From: Molossus alvarezi
Lineage: Eukaryota > Chordata > Mammalia > Chiroptera > Molossidae
Direction of reading: 5' to 3'
Assembly (NCBI GenBank): GCA_037176705.1
Contig: CM073893.1
Location: 16,120,074-16,184,073 of the forward strand
DNA: 64,000 bases
Positions 50,338 through 62,629 of the stretch are shown here, in pieces; position 1 is the first letter of the stretch, and each line of letters starts with the position of its first letter. A program made the position numbers and the translations under genes. Below the pieces are notes generated by a model. It was not told where the DNA came from, searched no databases, and saw only the letters and a program-made list of their open reading frames with translations.

Positions 50338-53300
50338 ATGGCAATTAATAAGTATGTATCAATAATAACCTTAAATGTAAATGGCTTAAATGCTCCAATC
50401 AAAAGACACAAGGTAGCTGATTGGATAAGAAAACACAACTCATATATATGCTGTCTACAAAAGACCCACCTCACAACAAGACTCACACAGGATGAAAGTG
50501 AAGGGATGGAAAAAATTTTTCCAAGCAAAGGGAAAAAAAAAAAAAGCTGGTATAGCGATACTCATATCTGATAACATAGACTTCAAAACAAGGACCATAA
50601 GAGACAAAAAGGTCACTACATAATATTAAAAGGATCAATCCAACAAGAGGATATAACCCTGATAAACATATACCCACCAAATACGGGAGCATCAAAATAT
50701 ATTAAAAAACTTCTGAAGGACTTCAAGGGAGAGATCAATAGCAACACAATCATAGTGGGTGGCTTTAACACCCCACTGACACTACTGGATAGATCTTCTA
50801 GACAAAAAATTAACAAGGACACAGAGTCCTTAAATGACGAGCTAGATCAATTGGACTTAATTAATATTTACAGAACATTTCACCCCAAAATTTCAGAATA
50901 TACATTCATCTGAAGTGCACATAGGACATTCTCAAAGATAGACCACATGTTAGGACACAAAGTGAGACTACAAATTCAAGAAGATTGAAATCATATCAAG
51001 CATCTTCTCAGATCACAATGGCATAAAACTAAAACTCAATTATAACAAAAACATTCAAACACTTGGAGGCTAAATAGCATGTACAATGAATGGGTTACCA
51101 AGGCGATCAAGGAAGAAATTAAAAACTTCCTGGAAACCAATGAAAACGAACGCACAACACAAAATCTATAGGATGCAGTGAAAGCAGTCCTGAGAGGGAA
51201 GTTCATAGCACTACAGATCTATCTCAAGAAACAAGAAAAATTCCAAATTGACTATCCAACCCTACAACTTAAAAGAACTAGAAAGTAAACAAAAAGAAAA
51301 TTCCAGAGCAAGTAGAAGGAAAGAAACAGTAAAGGTCAGAAAAAATAAACAATATAAAGACTTAAAAAGCAATTCAAAAGATCAATGAAACAAAGAGCTG
51401 GTTCTTTGAAAAGATAAATGAGATTGATGGACCTTTAGCCAGACTCACCAAGAAACAAAAAAAGAGGACCCAAATAAACAAAATCAGAAATGAGAAAAGA
51501 GCAGTAACCACCGACACCACAGAAACAAAAGATCATCAAAACACACTATGAACAATTATACACCAACAAATTGGACAATGTAGGTGAAATGGGCAAATTT
51601 CTAGAAGCACATAGTCTCCAAAAACTGAACCAGGAAGACATAGAAAACATAAACAGACCAATAACAACAAAGGGCATTGAAGATGTAATTAAGAAACTCC
51701 CAGCAAACTAAAGCCCTGGCCTGGACAGCTTCATGGGGGAGTTTTACCAAACATTCAAAGAAGATCTAACACCCATTCTTCTCAAACTATTCCAAAAAAA
51801 TTCAAGAAGATGAAAGACTTCCAAACTCATTATATGAGACCAGCATAATCCTAATTCCAAAACCAGATAAAGACACTACAAAGAAGGAAAACTACAGGCT
51901 AATATCCCTTATGAACACACATGCAAAAATCCTTAAGAAAATATTAGCAAATCGGATCCAGCAATACATCAAAAAAATTATTCATCATGACCAAGTGGGA
52001 TTCATCCCAGGGATGCAAGGATGGTGCAATATTTGCAAATCAACAAATGTAATACACCACATAAACAACATGAAAGATAAAAACCATATGATCTTATCAA
52101 TATACGTGGAAATAGCATTCGACAAAATCCAGCACCCATTTCTGATAAAAACGATCAGCAATGTGGGAATAGAGGGATCATATCTTGACATAATAAAGGT
52201 CATATATGAAAAACCTACAACCAACATCATACCCAATAGAAAAAAACTAAAAGCATTTCCCTTAAGAACAGGAACATGACAAGGATGCCCACTTCGCCAC
52301 TCTTATTTAACATAGTATTGGAAGTCTTAGCCACAGCCATTAGACATGAAGGAAAAGTAAAAGGGATCCAAATTGGAAAGCAAGAAGTGAAACTGTCATT
52401 ATTCGCAGATGACATGATATGGTACATAGAAAACCTTAAAGACTCCATCAAAAATCTACTAGATTTAGTAAATGAATTTGGCAAAGTAGCAGGATTCAAA
52501 ATTAATATCAAGAAATCAGTGGCATTATTATACACCAACAATGAACTCACAGAAAGAGAAACTAAAAAAACAATTCCATTTACCATCATGGCAAAAAATT
52601 AAGATACCTAGGAATAAACTTAACCAAAGAAGTAAAGGACTTATTTGCAGAAAACTACGGGTCATTGAAAAAAGAAATAGAGGAAGATATTAAAAAAATA
52701 GAAGCATATCCCTTGTTCATGGACTGGAAGAACTGACATCATTAAAATGTCCATACTACCCAAAGCAATCTATAAATTCAGTGCAATCCCTATCAAATTA
52801 CCAACAACCTATTTTACAGAACTAGAAGAAATACTTCAAAAGTTCATATGGAACCATAAAAGACGTCGAATAGCTACAGCAATCTTGAAAAAGAAGAACA
52901 AATTTGGAGGGATCACATTACCAGATATCAGGTTATACTACAAAGCCACTGTAATCAAAACAGCCTGGTACTGGGACAAGAACAGGCATATAGACCAGCG
53001 GAACAGAACAGAGAACCCAGAAATGGACCCAAGGCAATATGCTCAATTAATATTTGACAAAAGTGGCAAGAGCATACAGTGGAGTCAAGATAGTCTCTTT
53101 AATAAATGGTGTTTGGAAAATTGGACAGCTACATGTAAAAAAATGAAACTAGCCCTGGCCAGTTTGGCTCAGCGGTTAGAGCATTGCCCAGCGGACCAGA
53201 GAGTCCTGGGTTTGGTTCTCGCTAAGGGAATGTACCTTGGTTGCAGTTTGTCCCTGGCCCTGGTTGGGGTCATGTGGGTGGCAACCAGTTGATATGTTTT

Positions 53301-54367
53301 TCACATCAATGTTTCTCTGTCTCCCTCTTCCACCTTCTCTTCCTCCCACTCTATCTGTAGATAAATGCAAAAAAAGAAAAAAAGAAAATTACACCACCAG
53401 CTTACACCATACACAAGAATAAACTCAAAATGGATAAAAGAATTAAATGAGACTCGTGAATCCATAAAAATCCTAGAAGAAAATGTAGGCAACAAAATTT
53501 TAGACATCACACGCAACAGAATTTTCACTGATTCGATGCCTAAGGCAAGAGAAACAAAGGAAAAATGAACATATGGGACTACATCAAACTAAAAAGCACA
53601 GCAAAAGAAACAACCATGAAAATGGAAAGGGAACCCCTATATGGCAAAGCATAATTGCCAATGATACACCAGATAAGCGGTTAATTTCCAAAATATATAG
53701 AGTGCTCATACAACTCAACAAAAGGAAGACAGAGAACCCAGTTTAAAAAAATGGGCAAAGGACCTAAAGAGACACTTCTCCAAATAGGACATACAAATGG
53801 CCAAGAGATATATGAAATAATGCTCAACATCACTAATCATCAGAGAGATGCAAATTAAAACAACTATGAGGTATCACCTCACACCTGCCAGAATGGCTGC
53901 CATCAACAAATCATCAAACAACAAGTGTTGTCAAGGGTGTGGAGAAAAGGGGACTCTGGTACACTGCTGGTGGAAATGCAGACTGGTGCAGCCGCTATGG
54001 GAAACACTATGGTGCTTCCTCAAAAAAATAAAAAGTGAACTGCCATTTGACCCAGTGATCCCACTTTTAGGGATATACCCTAAGAAGCCTGAAACACCAA
54101 TCAGAAAAAAATATATGTACCCCTATATTCATAACAGCACTCTTTACAGTCGCTGAGATCTGGAAACAGCCCAAGTGTCCCTCAATAGATGAGTGGACAA
54201 AAAAGCAGTGGTACATATGCTCAATGGAGTACTATGGAGCTGTAAGAAAGAAAGATCTCTCATTCTTTGAGACGACATGGAGGGACCTGGAAAGTATTAT
54301 CCTAAATGAAACAAGCCAACCAGAGAAAGTCAAATATCACATGATCACACGTATTTGTGGAATATAA
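50338..54367 (+). pseudogene. L1 ORF2, broken and SINE-interrupted
   Basis: ATG at 50,338, family stop at 54,365-54,367. Reverse transcriptase pieces are 51,911-52,279 ([14 protein letters not shown]) and 52,276-52,602 (FADD at 52,402-52,413). The C-terminal domain is at 53,848-54,156. Many stops and a VES at 53,152 inactivate it. Confidence 0.92.
53152..53383 (+). mobile_element. VES SINE inside L1 ORF2
   Basis: Full-length VES with head GCCCTGGCCAGTTTGGCTCA. The L1 text resumes at about 53,384. A weak GAAACTA/GAAAATTA repeat flanks it. Confidence 0.9.
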
Positions 54368-54650
54368 TGAAGAAAATAAACTGATGAACAAAATATACCC
54401 AGAAACATAGAAGTAGGGTACAGAGTGACAAACCTCAGAAGAAGGGGTTGAGGTGGAGGGAAGAGATAAACCACAGAACTTATATTCGTGTATGCATAAC
54501 CAGTGGACATAGACAACAATGTTGGGGACGGGGTGGGGGTGGGAATCGGGAGGAGGGTGTCAACGGGGGAAAAAGGAGAAACATCTGTAACAAAGATAAA
54601 TTAAAATAAATTTAAAATAAAATAAAATCAAAACCAGCAAAAAAAAAAAA

Positions 54651-55472
54651 AAGTTATCTGAGAAGTTCTATGTCGGTGTTGGGCAGGATGTGCAATTTAG
54701 GACTCATTGTCCAGATGAACAGATGTTAGAATTTCCAACACAGTGCAACATTCCTGTGGAAGAAGAATGGCATATTTGAAGTGGTCCTGCTCTGAAACTA
54801 TAGGGCGAGGCCACCTGACCCCCTTGCCCTGGGCACCTGGGGTGTTTCTGCCATTAAAGAGGAGCAGTGGGGTCTCCTTTACACCCACCTTCCCTGATCC
54901 TGTGCTGAAGTCCAGGCACAATTAGAAACAATCCGCAGTTTTTCCTGACTTAGAATCGTCCTCCAAACCCAGTGCTGAGTGTTAGCCCACACTGCAGGTG
55001 AGATAACGGGCTGGGAGACACTGAGTTATGTGAGGCTGTGCACCTGGTGCAGGGAGCACCTGGTCTCCAGCGCGCCAGAACGCACACTCCTGTTAGCATA
55101 TCCATGGCGCCTTTCCATTGGAAAACCTATTTTGAGCTTGTGTAATATGTCAGGCGCGGGAGCGTGCAGCTCAGGATGAGGTGAGGAGGCCGCTTCATCC
55201 TGCACTCCTGGGCTGGGCAGTCACCCCACCCTGCGTGGATTCTGTGCTCGGGTGAAAGTCCTGCACGAGGCTGCCTGGCCAGGGTTGTCTTTGTCCAGGA
55301 GACCCTGGACAATAGCATGACCAGAAGGCCCACTTTAGGCCCTTTACTCTCCACAATTCACGAGTAACAATTCCCCCTGTCTTGACACCTCTTCACAAGG
55401 CTAACTGTGGCTCCACTTTTACTCCCGGTCTGGGTGGCACTGAGAATCAGCTTTTCCCCTCTGAGCTCCCAC
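54651..55472. other. Non-coding stretch, nothing recognised
   Basis: Moderately GC-rich with short two-strand frames. No gene supported. Confidence 0.5.
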
Positions 55473-55497
55473 GGGGGGGGGGGGGGGGGGGGGGGGG
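55473..55497 (+). repeat. 25-base poly-G run
   Basis: An uninterrupted run of 25 Gs, directly followed by AGCTGGGGGAGG. It can form a G-quadruplex on the plus strand. The length may be affected by sequencing error. Confidence 0.9.
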
Positions 55498-55949
55498 AGC
55501 TGGGGGAGGTGCAAGCGGAGCTGCGGCAGGAACCTGGGATGGGTGGGTACTGTGTCGGCAAGTCCTTCCAACAGAAGCACTTTCGTACTTCCCATTCATT
55601 CTTCAGAGCTTTTGAGTCACACACCAGCAGAATAAGGTAGCAAATAAGTTGGAAAACCAGGAGAAAAAACATCCACAGGAAATCAAAAGAGTGTGCGGTC
55701 TTGCAGCTGATTCAGCTGTGGTAAATGAGCTTTAGGTAGTGCTCCGCACTTTCTGAAGCTACCATAGGAGGAGAGCTGAGCAGCTTCAACATTCTGTCTG
55801 AGAAGAGCCATGCCCATTACACAGGGAAAGTGAGGTTTTCCCCAGTTTTAATTTCAAAAGCTCTCATTGAAACTTGATACAGGGAACCATGCACAATGTG
55901 GCTGGCAATTCCCTCAATAATATTTTAGAAACAATAGATCAATACACAT
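55498..55949. other. Non-coding stretch, nothing recognised
   Basis: The frames through the poly-G (55,382-55,640) are glycine-rich artefacts of the run. Confidence 0.5.
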
Positions 55950-56080
55950 ATCGTTGATTCATTCTTCACTCACCAACACATATTTATTGAGCATATACTA
56001 TATGCGAGGGACTATTCTAGATACTGGTAAGCAAGTCGAAGTCCCTGTCCTCATGGTGAGCACTCTTGTGAGAGAGGGAG
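55950..56080 (+). repeat. Ancient interspersed repeat fragment
   Basis: ACACATATTTATTGAGCATA then ACTATATGCGAGGGACTATTC, the same pattern as 25,445. Family not assigned. Confidence 0.55.
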
Positions 56081-56579
56081 GCAATGTGCCAGGGTACAGG
56101 TTTCTAGAGGTGGCGCTGTCTCAGCCCCGCTGTGACCACCCAGGGCGCAGCATTGCACTGGGTCTTAATGAGGGCCCAGGGAATGGCGCGCAGCTTCTGC
56201 TGGTGCCTTCTGGACCCAGTGGAGAATTCAGATGCCCGAGGCATGGATGGACTGACCATATGGACCCTTCCAAGATTTTTGTCAAAATCCTCTGACTATG
56301 TAACTTATCCTATATTTCGAGAAATGCCTCGAAAAAGTACAAAGTTGCTCTATTGTGTTTCTTGCAATTTTTCCCCTTCATCCCAGCATCTCAAAAAGAC
56401 ACAACTGGGACCTGACTGGCCTTGGCCTCCATGCTTCTCCTTCACCTCCTTGTTCCCATGGTAATGTCTTCAGGATGCTGGGGGGGCTGTGGGTTTTCCC
56501 ACTCTGCTCTTTTCACTGCACCTCCTGAACACTTCTCTCAGCAGGGCTTCCTTTCCTTTTTTTTTTTAAGTAGCAGCTT
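56081..56579. other. Non-coding stretch, nothing recognised
   Basis: Plus-strand frames at 55,954-56,295 and 56,132-56,464 have no recognised domain. Confidence 0.5.
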
Positions 56580-56760
56580 TGATTCACATGCCATAAAACT
56601 TACCCTTTAAAGGGTATAATTGAGTGTTTTTTTTGGTTTATTCAGAATTGTGCAACCATCACCACTATCTAATTACACACATTTCCATCACCCATTTTAG
56701 CTTACTTTTTGTTGTTGTGGTAAAATAAACATAATATAAAATTTATCATTTTAAACATGG
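56580..56760 (-). repeat. Old L1M 3' fragments (antisense)
   Basis: CATAAAACTTACCCTTTAAA, then TTCAGAATTGTGCAACCATC, match the antisense L1M 3' region, as at 480 and 59,620. Confidence 0.65.
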
Positions 56761-56906
56761 CACCTTCTAGTTTCTTAAATGAGTGCTTTTTAGTGTCCCC
56801 AGATTATGGGTAATTAAATCCATCACAGTTAATTAATTCTTAAGAAATTAAGTGCTTTTCTTTGAATGATTTTATATAAATTTATTTTAAAGAAAAATGT
56901 ATACCT

Positions 56907-57013
56907 GGACAACAAAGCTGGGGAGAGGGCGGGGAGGGGGGGAGGGGAGAATCAGTGGGGGGAAAAGGAGAAACATCTGTAACAAAAATAAATTAATTAA
57001 TTAAATAAAAAAA
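56907..57013 (+). mobile_element. Very short L1 3'-end insertion
   Basis: Only the last ~100 bases of an L1 3' UTR (G-rich tract, GAGAAACATCTGTAACAAAA, A-tail). It is flanked by an 18-bp duplication (56,889-56,906 and 57,014-57,031, AAAGAAAAATGTATACCT). Confidence 0.9.
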
Positions 57014-57406
57014 AAAGAAAAATGTATACCTTTCTTTTTTTTTTTTTTTTTCCAAATCTTTATTGTTGGATGTAAAATGTATTACAGATGTTCCACATTT
57101 TTCCCCCATTGACCCCCTCCTCCCCACTCCTGCCCCCCTCCCACCTTTTCCCACATTATTGTCTGTGTCCATTGGTTATGTATATAAGATCTTTGGTTTA
57201 TTTCTTCCCACCCTCCCAACCCCTTTCCCTTTGAGGTTTGTCAGTCTAGCAATGAATTTGTGCTTCTTAATCCCTTCACCTTTTTCACCCATTCCCCCAA
57301 TCCCCTTCCCAACTGGCAACCACCAAAATGTTCTCTGTATCTATGAGAATGTTTCTGTTCTTCCTGTTCATTTTGTTTGTAGATTCCATTGTTGATAGAT
57401 ATGCAT

Positions 57407-58348
57407 TCATTGCCATTTTGTTTGTTCATACATTTTATCTTTTTCTTCAAAAAGACCCTTCATCATTTCATATAATAATGGTTTGGTGGTGATGAACTCC
57501 TTTAACTTTTTCTTGTCTGGGAAAGTTTTTGTATGTCCATCGATTCTAAATGACAGCTTTGCAGGATAGAGTAATTTTGGTTGTAGGTTCTTGGTTTTCA
57601 TCACTCTAAATATTTCTTGCCACTCCCTTCTGGCCTGCAAAGTTTCTTTTGAGAAATCAGCTGACAGCCTAATGGGTATTCCCTTGTAGGTAACTATCTG
57701 CCTTTCTCTTGCTGCTTTTAATATTCTCTCTTTGTCTTGAACCTTTTGCATTTTGATGATGATGTGTCTTGGTGTGTGCCTCTTGGGGTTCATCTTGTTT
57801 GGGACTCTCTGTGCTTCCTGGACTTGTATGTCTGTTTCCTTCAGCAAGTTAGGAAAGTTTTCTGCCATTATTGTTTCAAACAGGTTTTCGATTTCTTGTT
57901 CTCTCTCTTCTCCTTCGGGCACCCCCAAGATGCGAAAGTTGGCACGCTTGAAGTTATCCCAGAGGCTCCTTACTCTATCCTCATTTTTTTGGATTCTTTT
58001 TTCTTTTTGCTCTTCTGATTGGGGATTTTTTGCTTCCTTATATTCCAAATCGATGGTTTGCTCCTTGGATCTACATACTCTATTATTGAAGCTGTGTAAA
58101 TTATTCTTTATTTCAGTTAATGCCTCCTTTAATTCTAACTGTGTATCCATGATTTCTAACTGGTACTTTTTTATGCTCTTGATGCCCTCCCTAAGTTCAC
58201 TGAGGTTCTCACCAAGTTCATTGAGCATCCTTATAAGCAGTATTTTGAACTCAGTATCTGTTAGGTTGCTTATCTCCCTTTCGCTTAGTTCTTTTCTTGG
58301 GGTTTTGTTCTGTTCTTTCATTTGGGACCTGTTTCTTTGTATCCTCAT
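57407..58348 (-). CDS. HAL1 ORF1 protein, intact, second copy
   Basis: 313 codons, uninterrupted. Same coiled coil, RRM-like and C-terminal domains as the copy at 21,369. By reading, it differs at five positions: D-to-N and S-to-G around residues 42-46, N-to-D in the EQTI segment, I-to-F before RILGVPEG, and V-to-I after TYKG. Only conservative or neutral changes are visible. It is a transposon protein, likely RNA-binding, and depends on another element for reverse transcriptase. Confidence 0.92.
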   Translation of the reverse strand: MRIQRNRSQMKEQNKTPRKELSEREISNLTDTEFKILLIRMLNELGENLSELREGIKSIKKYQLEIMDTQLELKEALTEIKNNLHSFNNRVCRSKEQTIDLEYKEAKNPQSEEQKEKRIQKNEDRVRSLWDNFKRANFRILGVPEGEEREQEIENLFETIMAENFPNLLKETDIQVQEAQRVPNKMNPKRHTPRHIIIKMQKVQDKERILKAARERQIVTYKGIPIRLSADFSKETLQARREWQEIFRVMKTKNLQPKLLYPAKLSFRIDGHTKTFPDKKKLKEFITTKPLLYEMMKGLFEEKDKMYEQTKWQ

Positions 58349-59263
58349 TTTGACTGCCTCCCTGTGTTTGTTTCTGTGTATTACTTAATGAGCGGTATGG
58401 GGCTCGCTGAGACCCGGTGCTGCTCCTTTGAAAGAATTTAGGAAAAACCTGAAGCAGGATCCAAGACCGGCCAATCCTATGGTTAAGCAAGTGACAACAG
58501 CTTGAAAGTTGTGTGGGGCGGGGCGGGGCGGGGCCTCAGGGAGTCAGCAGGGCGGGGCTACCAGTGCAAGCCAGGTTGCTGGAGTCCCAGATATGGCTTC
58601 TGTCTGCCGTCCCCGGGAAGGGCTCACCAAAGGAACAAAGGCCTCTGACAGCACGTTTGTCCCCGAGGAAGGCCCCTCTCCAGCGCTCGCTCCAGTGCCA
58701 AACAGCTCAGTTCTTCCCTGTGTGTCTCTGGTGCCCCTCGAGCTGCCTCCCCTCCGAGCTTAGAGGGAGAGAGTCCGATAAGTCCGTGCGCGGGCCCTTT
58801 AGGGAGCTGCCTGGGGCTCCAGCCGCTTCAGCCTCCCTGAGCCTCAGTTTCCGCTGGTTTTTCCAGCCAGAAGTTATGGGGACTTCTCTTCCTGGCACTG
58901 GAACCCTGAGCGGGGCACCTGGTGTGGGACGGGGACCCCTCAGTCCTCAGGAAGGACCTTCCCAGCCGCGGGAGCCTCCTGATTTTTATCCACCACGCTT
59001 GGGTGTGGGACCAGCCCGTCTCGCCGCTGCGCGCTCCGCCGCCGCTGCGCCGCCGCCGCCCCTCGCGCCGCCGCCCGTCCTACCGGTCTGGATGTAGCTG
59101 CTTTTTTTTTTTCCCCCTTAGTTCCGTAGTTGTACGACTTCCATTCAGCTTGATTTCAGGCGGTTTTGAATGATGGTTGTTCTTTAGTTTAGTTGTAACT
59201 TTGATGTGGTTGTGGGAGGACGCGATACCGCGATTACCTACGCCACCATCTTGACCGGAAGTC
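58349..59263 (-). promoter_or_regulatory. HAL1 5' UTR/promoter, second copy
   Basis: Three GC boxes (58,515-58,535). YY1-like CAAGATGGTGGC at 59,242-59,253 and ETS-like CTTCCGG at the 5' tip (minus strand). A plus-strand open frame of 194 codons crosses it (58,513-59,097). Confidence 0.75.
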
Positions 59264-59619
59264 AAAATGTATACCTTTTCAAAGTGTTAATTGTCAGACA
59301 ATAACCAGAGTGCCTCACACCACTTGGAACTTTTTCAAACTACAATTTATATAAACCCATAATAATTCATCCAAAAGACTATTAAACCCTAATTAATGTA
59401 TTTTTAGAACTTTTCATGATATGTTAGTAGTGCACTAGAAAATGAGTTCCTTGAAAACAAGAAAGAAAATGAGTTCCTTAAGAGGTCATAGAACTGCTCT
59501 ACAAAATATTTCATTTAGGAATTAGGAGAATGTTTTCCTAAAAGGTATGACAATTTTTAATTTTTAAAAAATATAGTCTTTTTAAGTAAAATACTTAAAA
59601 TTTATTTTTATACTTGTTA
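59264..59619. other. Non-coding AT-rich stretch
   Basis: The HAL1 duplication copy, then AT-rich sequence without recognised features. Confidence 0.5.
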
Positions 59620-59930
59620 TTTAAATCATTTCAAAGTGTACACTTCAGGGGCATTAAGTACAAGCACAGTGTGTGCAGCCACCACTGTCTCTTTCCAGAA
59701 CTTTTTCGTCATCCCAAAGTAAAAGTCTGTACCCACTAAACAGTGACTCCCCACTTCCCCTGCCCCTTCCCTGGTAACCTCTGTTCTACCCTGTCTCTGT
59801 GGTTTTGCCGATTCTAGGAATCTCCTGTTAACGAAGTCAACCTATGTTTGTCCCCCTGGCTTTTTTCACCACATGATGTTTTCAAGGTTCACCCATTGTG
59901 TAACATGGGTCAGAACTCCCTTCCTTTGGC
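59620..59930 (-). repeat. Old L1M 3' fragment (antisense)
   Basis: CAAAGTGTACACTTCAGGGG, CCAGAACTTTTTCGTCATCC, GTACCCACTAAACAGTGACT and TTTTCAAGGTTCACCCATTG in order, the antisense L1M 3' end. Confidence 0.8.
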
Positions 59931-61139
59931 CTATCAACTTGAGTATCAACGGGGGGTGAATAGGAAACATTTCGGATTACGCTCTGACAGGTCCTCATAC
60001 TTTAAGACCAGATGAACCAGTCAACAGCCAACACCCTCCTGTGAGATGGGGCCAGACGGGGGAAGAGCCTCAGGGAGGCTGGCCAGAGCCAGGGCTGGCC
60101 TCGGGAGGCAGTTTGGGGTCGGCTGCAGTGCCCTTGGAACACTGCTCAGATGGTTTGGCTGGCACATTTTTAGAGGCCAGGGTTACCAGTCACCTACCAC
60201 AGACAGCTATAAGAAACTTCATCAGTTCTCCCGTGGATCATCTGGTTCTGAGCAGTTGGATTCTTGATTTGTCTGGCTGGATGAACTAGCTGCAAGATGC
60301 ATACCCCTCCCTGCAACACCATGCCACCCCACACTCTGCTCCAACTGAAGGAATTCACCCACTCCGTTTTAAATTCTGGAGAATTCCACTGCCAAAAGTG
60401 ATTGATTTTATTCTGACAATAGTTTTCAGAATCAATATTTTATAGAGGCCACTCAACCTTGTTTTATGAAATGAGACCATGTTGACAGCAAATAGAAGAT
60501 TCTTTCTCCTCTATGGCAGGAGAGTGAATTCAATTCACCTAAAAAGATTCCAAATTATCCATATAAATTGCACATGGAAAGGAACCAGGTTCTGGATGCT
60601 TTACGTGGCTGAGAAATATTTTTCAAATCCGTTGGGGAGACTTCCTGCAAACAGTGATATTAAAATGCAGGTTTTCTGTGAGCATCAGTTATGGGGTGGG
60701 GGTGGGGTCTCTATCACATGGCCTTTATCTGGTTTGTGATGCTGAAAGGCAGTAAAAACTCAATATGAGCTGCAAAGAATATTTCATTATACTCGGCAGG
60801 GCTCTCCACAAGATCACAGACAGTAGAATCATGATTGATAACAGAGCATATAATTCCTGTAGCCCCTCTCAGACTGCTAGGTGGAGAATTTATATTTTCC
60901 AATCTGTCTTCCAGGCATGTGCAAGAAGCAATACTTCCTCCTCCCTTTTTCCTCTCTATCACATTCTGGTCACTTGCCTGAGTTATTGTCTTTTTTAGGC
61001 AGCAGAGAAAGCACTTCCCTAGGAAATAATTGCTCACATTCACAATCTAACTCAGTGGATTCCCCTCCTCCCTGTCTGACCACCCTTGCGGCACTGAGCA
61101 CCCAGCCCTCAGTACTTGGCATGTAGCACTGTCATTATT
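59931..61139. other. Non-coding stretch, nothing recognised
   Basis: Frames of up to 109 codons on both strands lack domains. No exon supported. Confidence 0.5.
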
Positions 61140-61262
61140 GGTTCATTTGCTATTTCTGCTACTGGCCATCAGTTCACTGAGTGGGGGCACCATGTCCTGT
61201 TTATCTTTTTATCTCCAACGTCTAGCAAGGCTCCAGGCACATAGTAGATGTTCAATAAACCA
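61140..61262 (+). repeat. L2 3'-end fragment
   Basis: CACTGAGTGGGGGCACCATG, TTATCTTTTTATCTCCAACG, then GGCACATAGTAGATGTTCAA, typical of the L2 3' end. Confidence 0.7.
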
Positions 61263-61479
61263 ATAATCTGAGAAGCTCCAACTGTAATTTAACAAAACTG
61301 TAACAAAATTTGATGGAAGATGTGGAAAATTAACAGGCCTGTGGTTTTCAGTGAGTGGAAAATTATCTTTTGTTTTTAATGGAGTAAAATACAGTTTGAG
61401 TATATTCATATGAATCAGATCCTAATAATTAAAACATCCAGTGTGTAATGGATCAGAGCTCATCATCCAAAGGACACTT

Positions 61480-62190
61480 TTTTAGGTAAATATTTTTTTC
61501 CGATGATGAAGTTGCATTTTCTCATTAGATCAAATTGATAAAATATAGAAAAGTGTACAGAAGAAAATAAAAATAACTTAGAAACCTATTATCCAGAGAT
61601 AACCACTATAAAATGTGTAAGTATATTTTCTTTCAACCATTTATTTCTTGTATTTTTTTATATATTTAGGGTTGCCAGATAAAAGAAAGGATAACTATTT
61701 AAATTCAGATTTTAAATAAATAATAGATTTTTTTTTAATATAACTATGTCCATGCAATATTTGGTATATATTTATACTAAGAATTATTCATCGTTTATGT
61801 CAAATTGAAATTTAATTGCCATTCTATATTTATAGATTGACTAAATTTGGTTTGTATTGTATCCTTTTGATAATCTTTTTTTCAGTTAATATTATATATT
61901 GTTGGTTCCTTCCCATCTCATTAACTATTTTTTGAAAACCCAAGTTTTAATGGCAAAAAATGTAACATTTTGAAGTCTTTAAACAGTTGTTAAAAATTAT
62001 AAACACATACATCTTACTCTAGGCCTATGAGGCATTTCTAGCAGTGATTCCTGGAAGTGTGATTAATGGGTCAAGAATAAAAGTTCATTTATTTTTAAAG
62101 CTCTTTCTTCATATTGCTTTCAGAAACATTTTATAATTTACACTTTCATCAACAGTGAGTTAGAAAGCCCTCTTTAAATTTTTTAAAATT
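61480..62190 (-). repeat. Old L1ME-type fragment (antisense)
   Basis: AAAAGTGTACAGAAGAAAAT, CCAGAGATAACCACTATAAA, then CCTTCCCATCTCATTAACTA, an L1ME 3' UTR pattern with internal decay. Confidence 0.62.
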
Positions 62191-62199
62191 ATACTTATT

Positions 62200-62600
62200 G
62201 GGGGTGACTTTGGTTAATAAAATTATATAGGTTTCAAGTGTACAGTTCTATGCTACATCATGTGTTTATTGCATTGTGTGTCCACCACGCAGAGTCAAAC
62301 CTTCTTCTGTCACCATGTATTTGAATCCTTTACGCTTTTCAACCTGCCCCACACCCTTCCCTCTGGTAACCACTATGCTGTTGTCTGTGTCTGAGTTTTT
62401 GTTAGTTTGTATTGTGTCTTCATTTGTTGCTTTCAGTTTTATATCTCACATATAAGTGAAATCATATGGCTCTCAATTTTTTCTGTCTGACTATTTTGCT
62501 TAGCATGATATTCTCAAGATGAATCCATTTGTCACAAACAACAAAGCCCTTTTTATTGCTCTTTATCAGCACCAAGTATTGTCATTCATTTTCAAAGTTT
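62200..62600 (-). repeat. L1M 3' fragment (antisense)
   Basis: TTCAAGTGTACAGTTCTATG, CCACCACGCAGAGTCAAACC, CTCTGGTAACCACTATGCTG and TGCTTAGCATGATATTCTC in order. Confidence 0.75.
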
Positions 62601-62629
62601 ACTGATGTAACAAATAAACTGCATTCTTT

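Larger units (their letters stand above)
48150..54650 (+). mobile_element. Full-length L1, plus strand
   Basis: A 6.5-kb L1 including one VES. AAAATCAAAACCA occurs at 48,137-48,149 and again at 54,624-54,636. The 5' UTR (48,150-49,367) is CAG-rich and similar to that of the L1 at 10,661. ORF1 (49,368-50,288), ORF2 (50,338-54,367) and a 3' UTR with G-rich tract (54,530-54,580) follow. All coding parts are broken. Confidence 0.92.
57034..59263 (-). mobile_element. HAL1 (half-L1) element, complete, second copy
   Basis: Same structure as 21,001-23,204 and almost identical in sequence: 5' UTR (58,349-59,263), intact ORF1 (57,407-58,348), direct 3' UTR with AATAAAG and A-tail, no ORF2. Flanked by the 15-bp duplication AAAATGTATACCTTT (57,019-57,033 and 59,264-59,278). 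Its GC-rich 5' UTR has about 16 extra bases near 59,030 (a GCTCCGCCGCC-type repeat unit). It inserted into the right-hand duplication of the short L1 at 56,907. Confidence 0.93.

Noticed and set aside
55382..55640. Glycine-rich proteins across the poly-G
   Set aside because: Frames result from the homopolymer and have no splice or domain support.
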